Origin: Caenorhabditis remanei
Lineage: Eukaryota > Nematoda > Chromadorea > Rhabditida > Rhabditidae
Direction of reading: 5' to 3'
DNA length: 64,000 nt
NCBI RefSeq assembly: GCF_010183535.1
Contig: NC_071333.1
Location: forward strand, 3,410,001-3,474,000
Below are positions 22,035-33,125 of the stretch, piece after piece. The notes under the pieces were generated by a model. That model searched no databases. It was not told the origin of the DNA and saw only the letters and a program-made list of their open reading frames with translations. How positions within the stretch are numbered: position 1 is the stretch's first letter; every line of letters starts with the position of its first letter. The translations under genes were made by a program, and so were the position numbers.

Positions 22035-22245
22035 TCATCTATTTTTGAGTTCAATCCGGACAACCATTCGAGGACGAGGATTCAGTGGACAATTAAAATG
22101 GAGGATTCAATAGACAATAACGACGGAGGATTCGGTACGGAGGAGAAAAGGGCAAAAGATGCCTGTCTCGTTCAGCGGAAAATTGAAATAGAAGTTTTGA
22201 TTGGTCTCTGATTTGATGTTGAAGTATGGGGTTGAGTGCGCGCAA
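22035..22245 (+). repeat. Dispersed repeat, copy 1 (partner at 31605-31806)
   Basis: This block is nearly identical to 31605-31806, sharing CAACCATTCGAGGACGAGGA, GACGGAGGATTCGGTACGGA and GATGTTGAAGTATGGGGTTG. The satellite array starts at its right edge here but not in the other copy, so the array was added to, or grew beside, this element. Confidence 0.7.
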
Positions 22246-24117
22246 AAATACTGCTGACAAGTGTCATTTTCCGGTTTCTTTTTTACAAAAATATCAATTT
22301 TACGTGACTAGAAGTAAAAAAACATGTGAAAATTACAGATTTATGTCAAAAAGCAATTGAAAACAGTCAAAATCGACCAAATTTTGCAAACGCGCCAAAG
22401 GTGCGCCAGACTCTCCGCCTGCTGCTGAAAAGTGTCATTTTCCGGTTTCTTTTTCACAAAAATATCAATTTTACGTGACTAGAAGTGAAAAAACATGTGA
22501 AAATTACAGATTTATGTCAAAAAGCGATTGAAAACAGTCAAAATCGACAAAATTCAGCGAACACGCCAAAGGTGCGCCAGTTTTTCTGCCTACTGCTGAA
22601 AAGTGTTATTTTCCGGTTTGTTTTTTACAAAAATAAATAATTTTACGTGACTAGAAGTGAAAAAACATGTGAAAATTACAGATTTATGTCAAAAAGCAAT
22701 TGAAAACAATCAAAATCGACAAAATTCAGCGAACACGCCAAAGGTGCGCCAGACTCTCCGCCTGGTGCTGAAAAGTGTTATTTTCCGGTTTCTTTTTCAC
22801 AAAAATATCAATTTTACGTGACTAGAAGTGAAAAAACATGTGAAAATTACAGATTTATGTCAAAAAGCGATTGAAAACAGTCAAAATCGACAAAATTCAG
22901 CGAACACGCCAAAGGTGCGCCAGTTTTTCTGATTACTGCTGAAAAGTGTTATTTTCCGGTTTCTTTTTTACAAAAATATTAATTTTACGTGACTAGAAGT
23001 GAAAAAACATGTGAAAATTACAGATTTGTGTCAAAAAGCAATTGAAAACAGTCAAAATCGACCAAATTTTGCAAACGCGCCAAAGGTGCGCCAGACTTTC
23101 TGCCTACTGCTGAAAAGTGTTATTTTCCGGTTTGTTTTTTACAAAAATAAATAATTTTACGTGACTAGAAGTGAAAAAAACATGTGAAAATTACAGATTT
23201 ATGTCAAAAAGCAATTGAAAACAATCAAAATCGACAAAATTCAGCGAACACGCCAAAGGTGCGCCAGACTCTCCGCCTGGTGCTGAAAAGTGTCATTTTC
23301 CGGTTTCTTTTTTACAAAAATATCAATTTTACGTGACTAGAAGTGAAAAAACATGTGCAAATTACAGATTTATGTCAAAAAGCAATTGAAAACAGTCAAA
23401 ATCGACAAAATTCAGCGAACGCGCCAAAGGTGCGCCAGACTCTCCGCCTGGTGCTGAAAAGTGTCATTTTCCGGTTTCTTTTTCACAAAAATATCAATTT
23501 TACGTGACTAGAAGTGAAAAAACATGTGAAAATTACAGATTTATGTCAAAAAGCGATTGAAAACAGTCAAAATCGACCAAATTTTGCAAACGCGCCAAAG
23601 GTGCGCCAGACTCTCCGCCTGGTGCTGAAAAGTGTCATTTTCCGGTTTCTTTTTCACAAAAATATCAATTTTACGTGACTAGAAGTGAAAAAACATGTGA
23701 AAATTACAGATTTATGTCAAAAAGCGATTGAAAACAGTCAAAATCGACCAAATTTTGCAAACGCGCCAAAGGTGCGCCAGACTCTCCGCCTGGTGCTGAA
23801 AAGTGTCATTTTCCGGTTTCTTTATCACAAAAATATCAATTTTACGTGACTAGAAGTGAAAAAACATGTGAAAATTACAGATTTATGTCAAAAAGCGATT
23901 GAAAACAGTCAAAATCGACCAAATTTTGCAAACGCGCCAAAGGTGCGCCAGACTCTCCGCCTGGTGCTGAAAAGTGTCATTTTCCGGTTTCTTTATCACA
24001 AAAATATCAATTTTACGTGACTAGAAGTGAAAAAACATGTGAAAATTACAGATTTATGTCAAAAAGCGATTGAAAACAGTCAAAATCGACCAAATTTTGC
24101 AAACGCGCCAAAGGTGT
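22246..24117 (+). repeat. 171-bp satellite array, about 11 units
   Basis: The unit runs from CTGCTGAAAAGTGTCATTTT through ACGTGACTAGAAGTGAAAAA, AAGCGATTGAAAACAGTCAA and CGCCAAAGGTGCGCCAG. Unit starts fall near 22255, 22426, 22597, 22768, 22942, 23114, 23284, 23455, 23626, 23797 and 23968. Two variants of the segment before the CGCCAAAGG word alternate (AAATTTTGCAAACG and AAATTCAGCGAACA). The last four units are the most alike, and the array ends inside a unit at GGTGTTTTGACT. Confidence 0.9.
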
Positions 24118-24184
24118 TTTGACTATTTTTGATGCAAGTTTCAAAAAATTTCAAAAAAAATCTGTGAAAAAAATTGTGGCAAAT

Positions 24185-25525
24185 ACTAGTTTACTACCTA
24201 CTCGTTTATTACCAATTGCTCATTTACTACTTCAACTCTTTTACTACCATTTACTCTTTTACTACCGTACTGCTCATTCACTACTTCACTTTTCACCACG
24301 CTCTTAGGCTTAGGTTTCTTAGAAATTCGGAAAACAATTGATGAATACGGTGAATCACCGTTTTCGTTAATTTTTTCCGAATTTCTAACAACCCTAAGCG
24401 GCATTTAATTTTTAGGGTACAACAATTTTAGGGTACAACAGGGTACAACTGATTTTAGGGTACAACTTTCATAATTTTAGGGTACAAAACTGAAAGGGTA
24501 CAAAAATTTTAGGGCTTAACTATTTTGGGGTACAAACTTCTGATAATTTTAGGGTACAACTGAATACAATTTTAGGGTACAACCAATATAATTTTAGGGC
24601 ACAACTAATTTTTGTTGCTAGTTATCGAAATTTTGAGATTTTCTGAAAACCTAGGTTACATAGAATCAGAGACTAAAGTAAATCATAAGGTAAATCGAGG
24701 AGCTTGAAGTACATCCATGGGGTTATCATAGGGTACATCGACTGAGAATTCTCATAAAATTTTAAAAGTCTCAGAGTTTTCATATATTTTTGAGAATAGT
24801 TTTACAGGGGGAGTTCAAGGAGCTGCTTTTTTCAGAGGGATGAAATAATACGATTTTTAAAGATGATGTTAGAGTCAATTATAGAAACTCCAATATGAGC
24901 ATCTAGCAAATGGTTGTTTGAATAGTATTTATGTTATATCATCTTTCCCAAAAGATCAGTAACATGTTCATGGAACTACGTCTGTAAATCTTTTCTCCAA
25001 ATTTGATGAAAACTCTGTGACTTTTGAAATTTCATGAAAATTCTGACTTGATGTACGCTATGATAACTCTATGGATGTACCTCATGATCATAGCTCCTCG
25101 ATTTACCTTATGGTTCACTGTAGTCTCTGATTCTATGAACCATAGGATCAAAATTTTCAGGAAATCTCAAAATTTCGATAACTAACAACAAAAATTGGTT
25201 GTGCTCTAAAATTATGTTGATCGTACCCTAAAATTGTATTTAGTTGTACCCTAAAATTATCAGAAGTTTGTACCCAAAAATAGTTGTGCCCTAAAATTGT
25301 TGTACCCTTTCAGTTTTGTACCCTAAAATGACGAAATTGTACCCTAAAATCAGTTGTACCCTGTTGTACCCTAAAATTGTTGTACCCCAAAAATTAAATG
25401 CCAACCTCAGCCTAAGAGAATGGTGAAAAGTGAATCCCAGCATATCGCTCTAAAGTAGTAAATAAGTAAAAAGTAGTAAATGAGCAAACGGTAGTAAATG
25501 AGTAAATGGTAGTAAAAGAGTCAGG
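24185..25525. mobile_element. Large palindromic element with GGGTACAAC arrays
   Basis: The left arm (TTTACTACCATTTACTCTTT, then CTTAGG and repeated ATTTTAGGGTACAAC at 24410-24610) is mirrored on the right (GTTGTACCCTAAAATT repeats at 25200-25390, then GTAGTAAATGAGTAAATGGT). The inner arms match as GTACATCCATGG / CCATGGATGTAC-like words and CTCCTCGATTTACC at 24690 and 25095. The central spacer is about 250 bases. There is no coding capacity; it is probably a non-autonomous palindromic DNA element. Confidence 0.65.
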
Positions 25526-25539
25526 CTTGTCAAAAATCG

Positions 25540-25900
25540 GGCCGGCCCGGCCCGGTCAGCCCGGATTCAAAAATGGGTATCCATTTTTACCAATTTTTTT
25601 TTGAAATTTTTCGAAAAAAAGAGTAAAATGCTTAAATTATCATACATATTCACCTTTTGATTCAATTTTAAATGTTTATTCGAAAACTATACTTTTTTCA
25701 AAAAAATTCAAAAACAAAAAATGTTTTGAAAAAATGTTTCAAAACGGGCCGAGATTTTTCCTGATTTTGGCCCGGCCCGGCCCGTGACAAGTCTGAAAAG
25801 AGTAATGATAGTAAAGTTGGTAGTAAATGAGTAGGTAGTAAATGAGTATTTGCCAAAAATTGTGCTCATTTTTTGACTCCGGGCCGACCGGGCCAATATT
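25540..25900. repeat. CG-rich CCGGCCCGG repeat pair
   Basis: CG-rich blocks at about 25534-25560, 25745-25795 and 25875-25900 in inverted order surround AT-rich DNA (GTGACAAGTCTGAAAAG after the middle block). The same layout is at 33590-33660. The blocks are CpG-dense islands of about 30 bases in DNA of otherwise low GC. Confidence 0.5.
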
Positions 25901-26004
25901 TTGCAAGTATGGAAAAATACGACTTTTAATGTTTGAAACCATGAAAAATATCATTTCTTGGCGTTTACGACTTTGAAAAGTGTCATTTTTGGGGTTTCGA
26001 GGGC

Positions 26005-26156
26005 TTGAAACGCGCATGGAATTTGTTAGCATGGGTCTCGTAGTTGAAATGGGTGAAAAACCGTACTCCACTACGGTTTTTAATATTTTTACTACGGTTT
26101 TCATGCTTGCAACTATGAGACCCATCCTAACAAATTCCATGCGCCTTTAAAGCCCT
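26005..26156. mobile_element. Palindromic MITE, copy 1
   Basis: The left arm GGCTTGAAACGCGCATGGAA...TTGTTAGCATGGGTCTCGTA is mirrored by TATGAGACCCATCCTAACAA...TTCCATGCGCCTTTAAAGCC. A shorter inner palindrome (CCGTACTCCACTACGG / CTACGGTTTT) lies in the loop. The second, longer copy is at 30322-30512. There is no coding capacity. Confidence 0.75.
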
Positions 26157-26159
26157 ACA

Positions 26160-26425
26160 GCAAAAACATTTTCCAAAAAAACAAGTTTTTTTTGCCATCT
26201 TGGGTGTGTACAAAAATAAATCACGCCGTATTTCATTTCTATTGCATTTGAAATCCAGCTTTTGTTCTATTTAAAACATTTTCAAAGAAGTCTTTTGAAT
26301 GTCAAAATTTCCCAATAATTGGATTTTAGAGTATTGAGAAAAATATATTGTGAAATAATTGGTTGTGTTTGAAAATTGACATACACGTTTCAACTGTAAC
26401 CGTAATTGATGTTCATACTATGGTA
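26160..26425 (+). repeat. Duplicated segment containing an empty insertion site
   Basis: This segment matches 30600-31110 (TTTTCAAAGAAGTCTTT, TTGGATTTTAGAGTATTGAG, GAAAAATATATTGTGAAA). Here the sequence runs GTGAAATAATTGG without interruption (TA at 26356-26357). The other copy carries a 254-bp element at exactly that TA. Confidence 0.75.
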
Positions 26426-26479
26426 CATGCGCTCAACTGCTAATCTGGTGTTGGATGTTTAAAAATAACCGAATTTTTA

Positions 26480-27460
26480 CCGGATTATCAGTAGAGCGCA
26501 CTTGCCACTCTGACGCGGAAGCTATGCCCAAATTTTCATTTTCCAACTTTCTAAAAGCTTGGCAAGAACGCTCTAATGCTAATGTTGCTAAAAATTGTGT
26601 TATTTCCAGTTCCCATGGATTGGGAATGATACAATTTCCTCCAGATTATCAGTAGAGCGCAATTGTCACATTGACGCAAAAGCTATGCCCAAATGTTTAT
26701 TTTGAAAAGCCTCCAGAGGTCAAAAAGCGCCGAAGGTGCCTCAGAAATCAAAATCTCTCTCTGTTAGGTTTGCTCTATTTTTAATTTCTAGAAAAATGCG
26801 ATTTTTGGTGTTTGAAACTATGAAAAATAACATTTTTTTGGCGTTTACGACTTTGAAAAGTGTCATTTTCGGGGTCTCGAACACAAAAATGCGTTTTTTG
26901 ATAAATTAGGCAGTAGAGCGCACTTGTCAGAATGAGGTTTTGATTTCTGGGGCACATCTGTTCAAACATTCGGACAAATAGAGGATTTTCAAAAAAAAAT
27001 TTAGTCGTTTCTAAGTGTCTAAAAGGCAAAGTGCGCTCTAATGCTAATTTTGTTTAAAATTGTGTTACTTCCCGCTCCCAGCGATTGAGAATAACAGAAT
27101 TTTGAACAAGATCATCAGTAGAGCACACTTGTTACTTTGACACGGAAGCTATGTGCAAATTTAATTTTTCTGAAAATAACAACAAAAAACCCTAGCTGAA
27201 AACGAACGGCGTTTATATTTTGCTGAAAACTCCGACCACTTGGATTCTCAAAAATTGCATTTTGGGATCGAAATGAGTATTGATTGCAAAAAAATGTCAA
27301 TATAGCTGAAAATCTGTTCTGAATCGATATTTTAAATAAAAATTTAAAAAAAAGAGTGGAAATTCAAAAATTTGAAGCAAAAAATAAGCAATTTGTGAAA
27401 TCCAAGTGGACGGAGTCTCATGGTTTCCAGCAATTATCAGTAGAGCGCACTTTTAAAAAA
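26480..27460. repeat. Dispersed CAGTAGAGCGCACTTG repeats
   Basis: The word CAGTAGAGCGCACTTG and close variants occur near 26491, 26652, 26911, 27117 and 27440, often followed by TGACGCGGAAGCTATGCCCAAA. Phrases such as GTGTTATTTCCAGTTCCCA also repeat. This is a degenerate repeat cluster with no coding exon that I can support. Confidence 0.5.
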
Positions 27461-27464
27461 AAAG

Positions 27465-29340
27465 TGAAACTGTTCAGTTTTGACGATTTTTGAAAATTTT
27501 GGGTCCTGACACGAAAATGGCTACAGTAATCCGAAAAAACTACCGTAAACAATATGAACAGGTTTTCTTGACTTTGGTTGCGATATTCTGATTATTATAC
27601 AAAAAACATTTTGTGAAACGGTTCAGTTTTGACGATTTTTGAAAATTTTGGGTCCTGACACGAAAATGGCTACAGTAATCCGAAAAAACTACCGTAAACA
27701 ATATGAACAGGTTTTCTTGACTTTGGTTGCGATATTCTGATTATTATACAAAAAACATTTTGTGAAACGGTTCAGTTTTGACGATTTTTGAAAATTTAGG
27801 TCTCGACACGAAAATGGCTACAGTAATCCTAAAACTACCGTAACCCGGAAAATATTATTTTTTTTCGAATTCCTCATAAAATTTGGGTTCTAGACATATA
27901 TACATTCATAGGGTTTCCTCTACTTTGAAAATCTCGAAAAAAGGCGCATGTGATATTTTGTCACTTGGGTCTCGCCACGAAAATGGCTACAGTAAGCCGA
28001 AAAACTACCGTAAATCATATGAACAATTATTTTGTGATTTCGTTGCGATATTCTGATTATTATTCAAAAAAAATTTTGAGAAACGGTTCAGTTTTGACGA
28101 TTTTTGAAAACTTAGGTCTTGACACGAAAATGGCTACAGTGATCCGAAAAACTACCGTAACCCAAAAAAATTTTTTTTTTTGAATTCCTCATAAAATTTG
28201 GGTTCTAGACATATATACATTCATAGGGTTTCCTCTACTTTGAAAATCTCGAAAAAAGGCGCATGTGATATTTTGTCACTTGGGTCTCGCCACGAAAATG
28301 GCTACAGTAAGCCGAAAAACTACCGTAAATCATATGAACAATTATTTTGTGATTTCGTTGCAATGTTCTGATTATTATTCAAAAAAAATTTTGAGAAACG
28401 GTTCAGTTTTGACGATTTTTGAAAATTTAGGTCTTGACACGAAAATGGCTACAGTAATCCGAAAAACTACCGTAACCCAAGAAATTTTATTTTTTTTGAA
28501 TTCCTCATAAAATTTGGGTTCTAGACATATATACATTCATAGGGTTTCCTCTATTTTGAAAATCTCGAAAAAAGGCGCATGTGATATTTTGTCACTTGGG
28601 TCTCGCCACGAAAATGGCTACAGTAAGCCGAAAAACTACCGTAAATCATATGAACAATTATTTTGTGATTTCGTTGCGATGTTCTGATTATTATTCAAAA
28701 AAAATTTTGAGAAACGGTTCAGTTTTGACGATTTTTGAAAATTTAGGTCTTGACACGAAAATGGCTACAGTAATCCGAAAAACTACCGTAACCCAAGAAA
28801 TTTTATTTTTTCTGAATTCCTCATAAAATTTGGGTTCTAGACATATATACATTCATAGGGTTTCCTCTATTTTGAAAATCTCGAAAAAAGGCGCATGTAA
28901 TATTTCGTTACTTGGGTCTCGCCACGATCGCATGCGTCATCAGACTCCGCCACATTTTGTTTGTTTTTTGCTCGTTTTTTCAAATTTTATCGATTTTTTC
29001 TCACCAGTATTTTATCCGATCTTTCCAAAACAAAAGCTCTTCTAGACCTAAATTTTACGCTGCGTCGTTTAAGCGCATTTCCAGATTTCCATTTTTTCAT
29101 CGCCGCAAGATAAAAATTAAAATAGACGAAAAAAATTCATAACTTTTGAAATTTCGAATTTTGAGACCTGAATTTTTTTGACAGGGCACTCACTACTTAT
29201 AAGGGGCTAAAATTGTAAATTTATTGCAAGAAAATAGATATTAACAGGTTTCTAGAAACTCAAAAAGACTTGGGATCGGCCTAAATTTTTTGAAAAATGC
29301 ACATTCCCACGGCTAAAATGTTTTTTTCAAAGCTTGATAT
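27465..29340 (+). repeat. Tandem CTACAGTAATCC/TACCGTAA repeat block
   Basis: Positions 27465-27830 hold two to three 149-base units (CGGTTCAGTTTTGACGATTT, AAAATGGCTACAGTAATCCG). Positions 27860-28880 hold three units of about 316 bases, each adding CATATATACATTCATAGGGT and GGCGCATGTGATATTTTGTC. Positions 28880-29330 are a unique end block (GCCACGATCGCATGCGTCAT, TTATCGATTTTTTCTCACCAGT). The end block and one repeat unit recur at 39005-39850. The frames that stay open in each unit are repeat-driven. Confidence 0.8.
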
Positions 29341-29472
29341 TGTTTTTCTCGGCTCAAAACTACTTATAGGCTTCTTTTTTACAATTTTGAACGGTTAACT
29401 TTCTAGATAAAAATTTTTGAATTTTCCGATTTTTAAATTTTTTGCAAATTCCCCCTCTCAAATAACTTTTTT

Positions 29473-29715
29473 CAGAGTAATAGATCATCGCAAAGGCTCA
29501 AAATTTCTGGAGCTGAGAAAGCCGCAGTGGAATCAATGTTAATTGGAAATAAAGTGTGTTTAATTCAAAAATAAATTTAAAAAATAAAGATAAATAAATA
29601 AAATTTTCAGCTCGTTGATTGAATGGTGCTTCTCAAAACTTCTCGTAGGAATCATCTTCAACTTTACCGTCTTCACTTCGACCGTTTCGACTTTCTACAT
29701 CAATCGAAGGAACTT
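29473..29715 (+). CDS. Possible exons of a membrane protein, remnant
   Basis: Two exon-like blocks. Block one follows TTTTTTCAG at about 29466-29474 and encodes NRSSQRLKISGAEKAAVESM up to a GTGTGT donor. Block two follows ATTTTCAG at about 29610 and has a frame with EWCFSKLLVGIIFNFTVFTS and YINRRNFR before GTAGTT. The second is strongly hydrophobic, as in a 7TM chemoreceptor segment. The phases of the two blocks do not join, so it is either a remnant or misread. Low confidence. Confidence 0.25.
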
Positions 29716-30320
29716 CAGGTAGTTTATTTTTGTTTGGTTTCAGGTATAGGTGTTTTCATTCACTTTCTATCTCAGAAAACTGATAGAAAGTGAATTGAAA
29801 ACGGGAGGATGACGGGTTTTGGTGGCTGGGTTCTCTTCTGGGGGTACCGAAAGAAGAGTTGGGATGGGAGGTTCTGGGATTGTGTGAGAGAGACAGGGAG
29901 ACTGCGTTAAGACTGTGGGGGAACGGAAAAATTATAGTAGTTTTAGAAAAAGAATTAGTATCTTTAGAGAAGTTATGAGTTACGAAATTCCCAAAACTTC
30001 CCCAATTCTTAAGGTTTATCGAGTTTTTTGGATTGCCTTGAGGATTTGGAGAAGTTTTTGGGAATACTTCTCTTGTTAGGAAGCAGCCGCTTTATTTTGC
30101 ACCGCGCAAGTTTTATTGCTGCGCACTTTCCGAATTCTTCGAATTCGTTGGTTTCGATTGCAGATGAGTTGAGTGTTTTATGAAACTTTTCAAACACAAC
30201 CAAAATGTCACTTAAAAAGACACTTTCGGTCCGGCCTGCGTCGAACTTTCACTCGATCCGGATTCAAAAATGGGAACTCTGAAACTTTTTTTGAAATGCT
30301 TCGAAAATTTATATCATACA
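29716..30320. other. Intergenic stretch with a perfect-stem hairpin
   Basis: A hairpin with a stem of about 19 base pairs lies at 29753-29801 (TTCACTTTCTATC / GATAGAAAGTGAA at its core, 10-base loop). The rest is GT-rich on the right side of the hairpin, without exon or repeat family recognised. Confidence 0.45.
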
Positions 30321-30321
30321 T

Positions 30322-30512
30322 TTACAGTCTGCCGCCGTAGGGCTTGAAAAGCGCATTGAATTTGTTAGCATGGTTCTCGTAGTTGAAATGGGTAAAAAAC
30401 CGTACTCCACTACGGTTTTTAATATTTTTACTACGGTTTTCATGCTTGCAACTATGAGACCCATTCTAACAAATTCCATGCGCCTTTAAAGCTCTACAGC
30501 GGCAGACTGTAA
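30322..30512. mobile_element. Palindromic MITE, copy 2 (complete ends)
   Basis: The outer ends TTACAGTCTGCCGC and GCGGCAGACTGTAA are perfect inverted repeats. Inside them lies the same palindrome as at 26005-26156 (TTTGTTAGCATG..., CTAACAAATTCCATGCGCC). At 191 bp with no coding capacity it is a typical MITE. Confidence 0.8.
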
Positions 30513-30815
30513 GTTTATAATAGTAAAAATGCTTTAATTTTCATTTTTTGATTCAAATTTCGATTCCAGGTCGGCCCGGCCTGTGATAAGTCTGTTTAAA
30601 AATAATTCTATTTGATTAACCAAAAACATTTTCCGAAAAAATCACAACATTTTTTTGCCATTTTGGGTGTGAACAAAATTAAATCACGCCGTATTTCTAT
30701 TGTTTTTGCAATCCAGCTTTTGTTTTATTTAAAACATTTTCAAAGAAGTCTTTCGAATCTCAAAATTTCCCAATAGTTGGATTTTAGAGTATTGAGAAAA
30801 ATATATTGTGAAATA

Positions 30816-31069
30816 TTAGCGTAGCAATTTCGTTACAACTGCGCTCCGCCGCAAACGAGAGAGTATCGGCGAGAGATGCAGATTTTTTTCTGGCGCGAAA
30901 AAGATTTTACACGTTTTAATTCAAAATTTGCCAATTTTCAAGAAAAAATTATTCCAAAATAGATCAAAAATGGTGGAAATCTGTTTCGCGCCAGAAAAAA
31001 CTCTGCGTCTCTCGCCGGTACTCTCTCGTTTGCGGTGGGGCGCAGTTGTAAGAAGGCGTGGGCTGCTAA
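30816..31069. mobile_element. 254-bp TA-inserted palindromic element
   Basis: The element is bounded by TTAGC...GCTAA and flanked by TA on both sides (30814-30815 and 31070-31071). Its arms are CAACTGCGCTCCGCCGCAAA, AGAGAGTATCGGCGAGAGAT and TTTTTCTGGCGCGAAA with their inverted partners at 30985-31050. The matching empty site with a single TA is at 26356-26357 in the duplicated segment. A TA duplication is diagnostic of Tc1/mariner-type transposition. A diverged relative is at 32880-33125. Confidence 0.85.
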
Positions 31070-31074
31070 TAATT

Positions 31075-31604
31075 GGTTGTGTTTGAAAATTAACATAAAC
31101 ATCTCAACTCGAACTGCATACAGTTTTAATTGGACATATTTCCCATTTTTACAGTTTTCCTCTTTTAATTTTTTACTCAAGGACTATTTTTCCCATTTTG
31201 TAATTATTTCGTTTTTTCATAATTTTCTAGGCCCGGGAGTTAGAACCAAAACACTTCTTTTTTGAAAAACGTTGAATTTTTCGTGAAAAAGCTAAATTTT
31301 TGATGTTTAAAGGGAATTTTGAAAAATCACCGTGCCTTGACAAATATACGATTTCCAAATTTATAGTTAAAAAAAATTATTTGTCGTTTTTAATAATCGT
31401 TTTCCTTTTTTTATCAATGCGCGGAGATTTACCTCAGATGTACAGCGAATTGCGCGTTCAAAGCTTCTCAAGCTAAAATGAGAAAAAGCTAATATGGTAA
31501 AACGTTTTGTGAAATGAGAGAGTGTGAGAAATAGCAATTGAAAAAAATGAAAACCGCATACGCAAAAATTTCATTCTTTTTTAAAAAATTATTTTCGTTT
31601 TATT
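31075..31604. other. Stretch without recognisable genes
   Basis: AT-rich; no exon, RNA gene or repeat family was recognised beyond the flank of the duplicated segment. Confidence 0.4.
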
Positions 31605-31806
31605 CATCTATTTTTGAGTTCAATCCGGACAACCATTCGAGGACGAGGATTCAGTGGAGGATTCAATAGACAATAACGACGGAGGATTCGGTACGGAGGA
31701 GAAAAAGGCAAAAGATGCCTATCTCGTTTAGCGGAAAATTGAAATAGAAGTTTTGATTGGTCTCTGATTTGATGTTGAAGTATGGGGTTGACTGCGCGCA
31801 AAAATA
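31605..31806 (+). repeat. Dispersed repeat, copy 2 (partner at 22035-22245)
   Basis: Nearly identical to 22035-22245 except that a segment of about 19 bases (ACAATTAAAATGGAGGATTC-like) present there is missing. It ends at GCGCGCAAAAATAG with no satellite following. Confidence 0.7.
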
Positions 31807-31989
31807 GAAAAAAGAGTAGACATCAGATCAAAAATCATGAAAAAACTATCTATTTGAGTCTTTCGCTTCACAGATAGACCATCTTCGATGTCTTTCTGAT
31901 AACACGCATCAACTGTCTTTATGACAAACTGACGTGTTTCTGAAACTGTGATTTACTGAAATCACCTGTCGGTAGTCAAAAAATCCATG

Positions 31990-32260
31990 CCAAAGAGACC
32001 CTTCGGGTGTCACTTGGTTCTGTGGTAATTAATTAGAACCCTGAGAACCTCTGCCATCAAGGTGGGGGATTTTAGTTGGCCACAAAAAATTTTGATTGTT
32101 TTCCTGTGAAAACAATCTTGTCTTATTTCATCGTCCTCACTTTTCTTCTTCATCTTCGACGGACTGCAAGGGGGTATTCTCGGTCTCTTCACAGTTAGTC
32201 TTTTCATGACCTCTTCGTCGAACGTCGTTTGTTAGGTTATTGGGAAACACTGTTCTAATG
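31990..32260 (-). CDS. Possible basic exon, unrecognised
   Basis: The minus strand has a frame from 32207 with MKRLTVKRPRIPPCSPSKMK and SEDDEIRQDC, and an alternative frame ending in VEDEEEK at a GTGAGG donor (about 32133). It might be an exon of a nuclear protein, but neither frame has a clear acceptor and homology is unknown. Weak call. Confidence 0.2.
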
Positions 32261-32449
32261 GAGTACACACGGCTTCCTGTACTGAAGACAATACAGGACT
32301 CTTTTGCTACATATATATATATATATCTTTTTTTTCAGCCACTAGTAACTTCTGCAGGTTTTCAGCTCTTCATTTTTTTCTCTTGACAACATGACTCAAA
32401 ATACCACATTGGTTCGTTTTCCCTTCAAGTATTTATTTCATATTTCGTT

Positions 32450-32560
32450 TTTTCAGGAGATAATTGGTTTTTTTCAGGAGATAATTGGTTTGTTCAAGAG
32501 ATAATTGTTTTTTTGGAGATAATTGGTTTTCTCGAAAGATAATTGATTTTCCAGTTATCG
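32450..32560 (+). repeat. GAGATAATTGGTTTTT short tandem repeat
   Basis: Five or six imperfect copies of GGAGATAATTGGTTTTTTTC in tandem. A short (AT)n run (ATATATATATATATATC) lies upstream at about 32310. No coding meaning is apparent. Confidence 0.6.
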
Positions 32561-32879
32561 AATTCAAAAATCGATTGAACATGAAAGCACTGCGAAATTA
32601 AATGATTTGAGTTTATAGAATTTGGTTTAAAAGCAGAATATTAATGAAATCCAACTCAATGACTTTTTCTGAAAAGTTCATTTATAATTTTCCGAACCGT
32701 TACTCAAAATCTTTTCCAGCATTCGAACCCATTTTGACTCAATGAATAATTAAGAAAAATTTTAGATTCCTTTAAAACTTGAACTGTATAAAACTAATTA
32801 ATTTTCCAAATTTCAAATATTATTTTTTTTGTTTTCCGAATTCAGTTTCTTCAAAATTTTTTCTAACTGTCAACCGATT

Positions 32880-33125
32880 CCCGCTTACAATTGCGATTCA
32901 TTGAAAATAAGAGCGTATCGGCAAGAGACCATGCATTTTTCCACACCGACGGAGGTTTTACCATTTTTGATCTATTTTTGATTTATTTCGGCATATTTCA
33001 TAACTTGCAAAACGAATTTTTTGTAAACGCACCCGAAGTAGACTAAAACAAAGTAAATCTGTGTCGGCGTGAAAAAATCTCTACATTACTCGCCGATACT
33101 CTTTCGTTTGCAACGGGACGCAGTT
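32880..33125. repeat. Diverged relative of the 254-bp palindromic element
   Basis: ACAATTGCGATTC, AGAGCGTATCGGCAAGAGA and ACACCGACGGAG on the left, and GTGTCGGCGTG, TCGCCGATACTCTTTCGTTT and GACGCAGTTGTGAGATGGGC on the right, correspond to the arms at 30833-31053. The right end GGGCTGCTAA also matches. The ends are too diverged to identify a target duplication. Confidence 0.55.

Noticed and set aside
22246..24117. CRISPR-like array.
   Set aside because: Units of 171 bases are repeated without unique spacers in a eukaryotic genome; this is a satellite.
27950..28826. Three small genes with nearly identical 77-81 aa products.
   Set aside because: They are three tandem repeat units; the starts and stops are dictated by the repeat.
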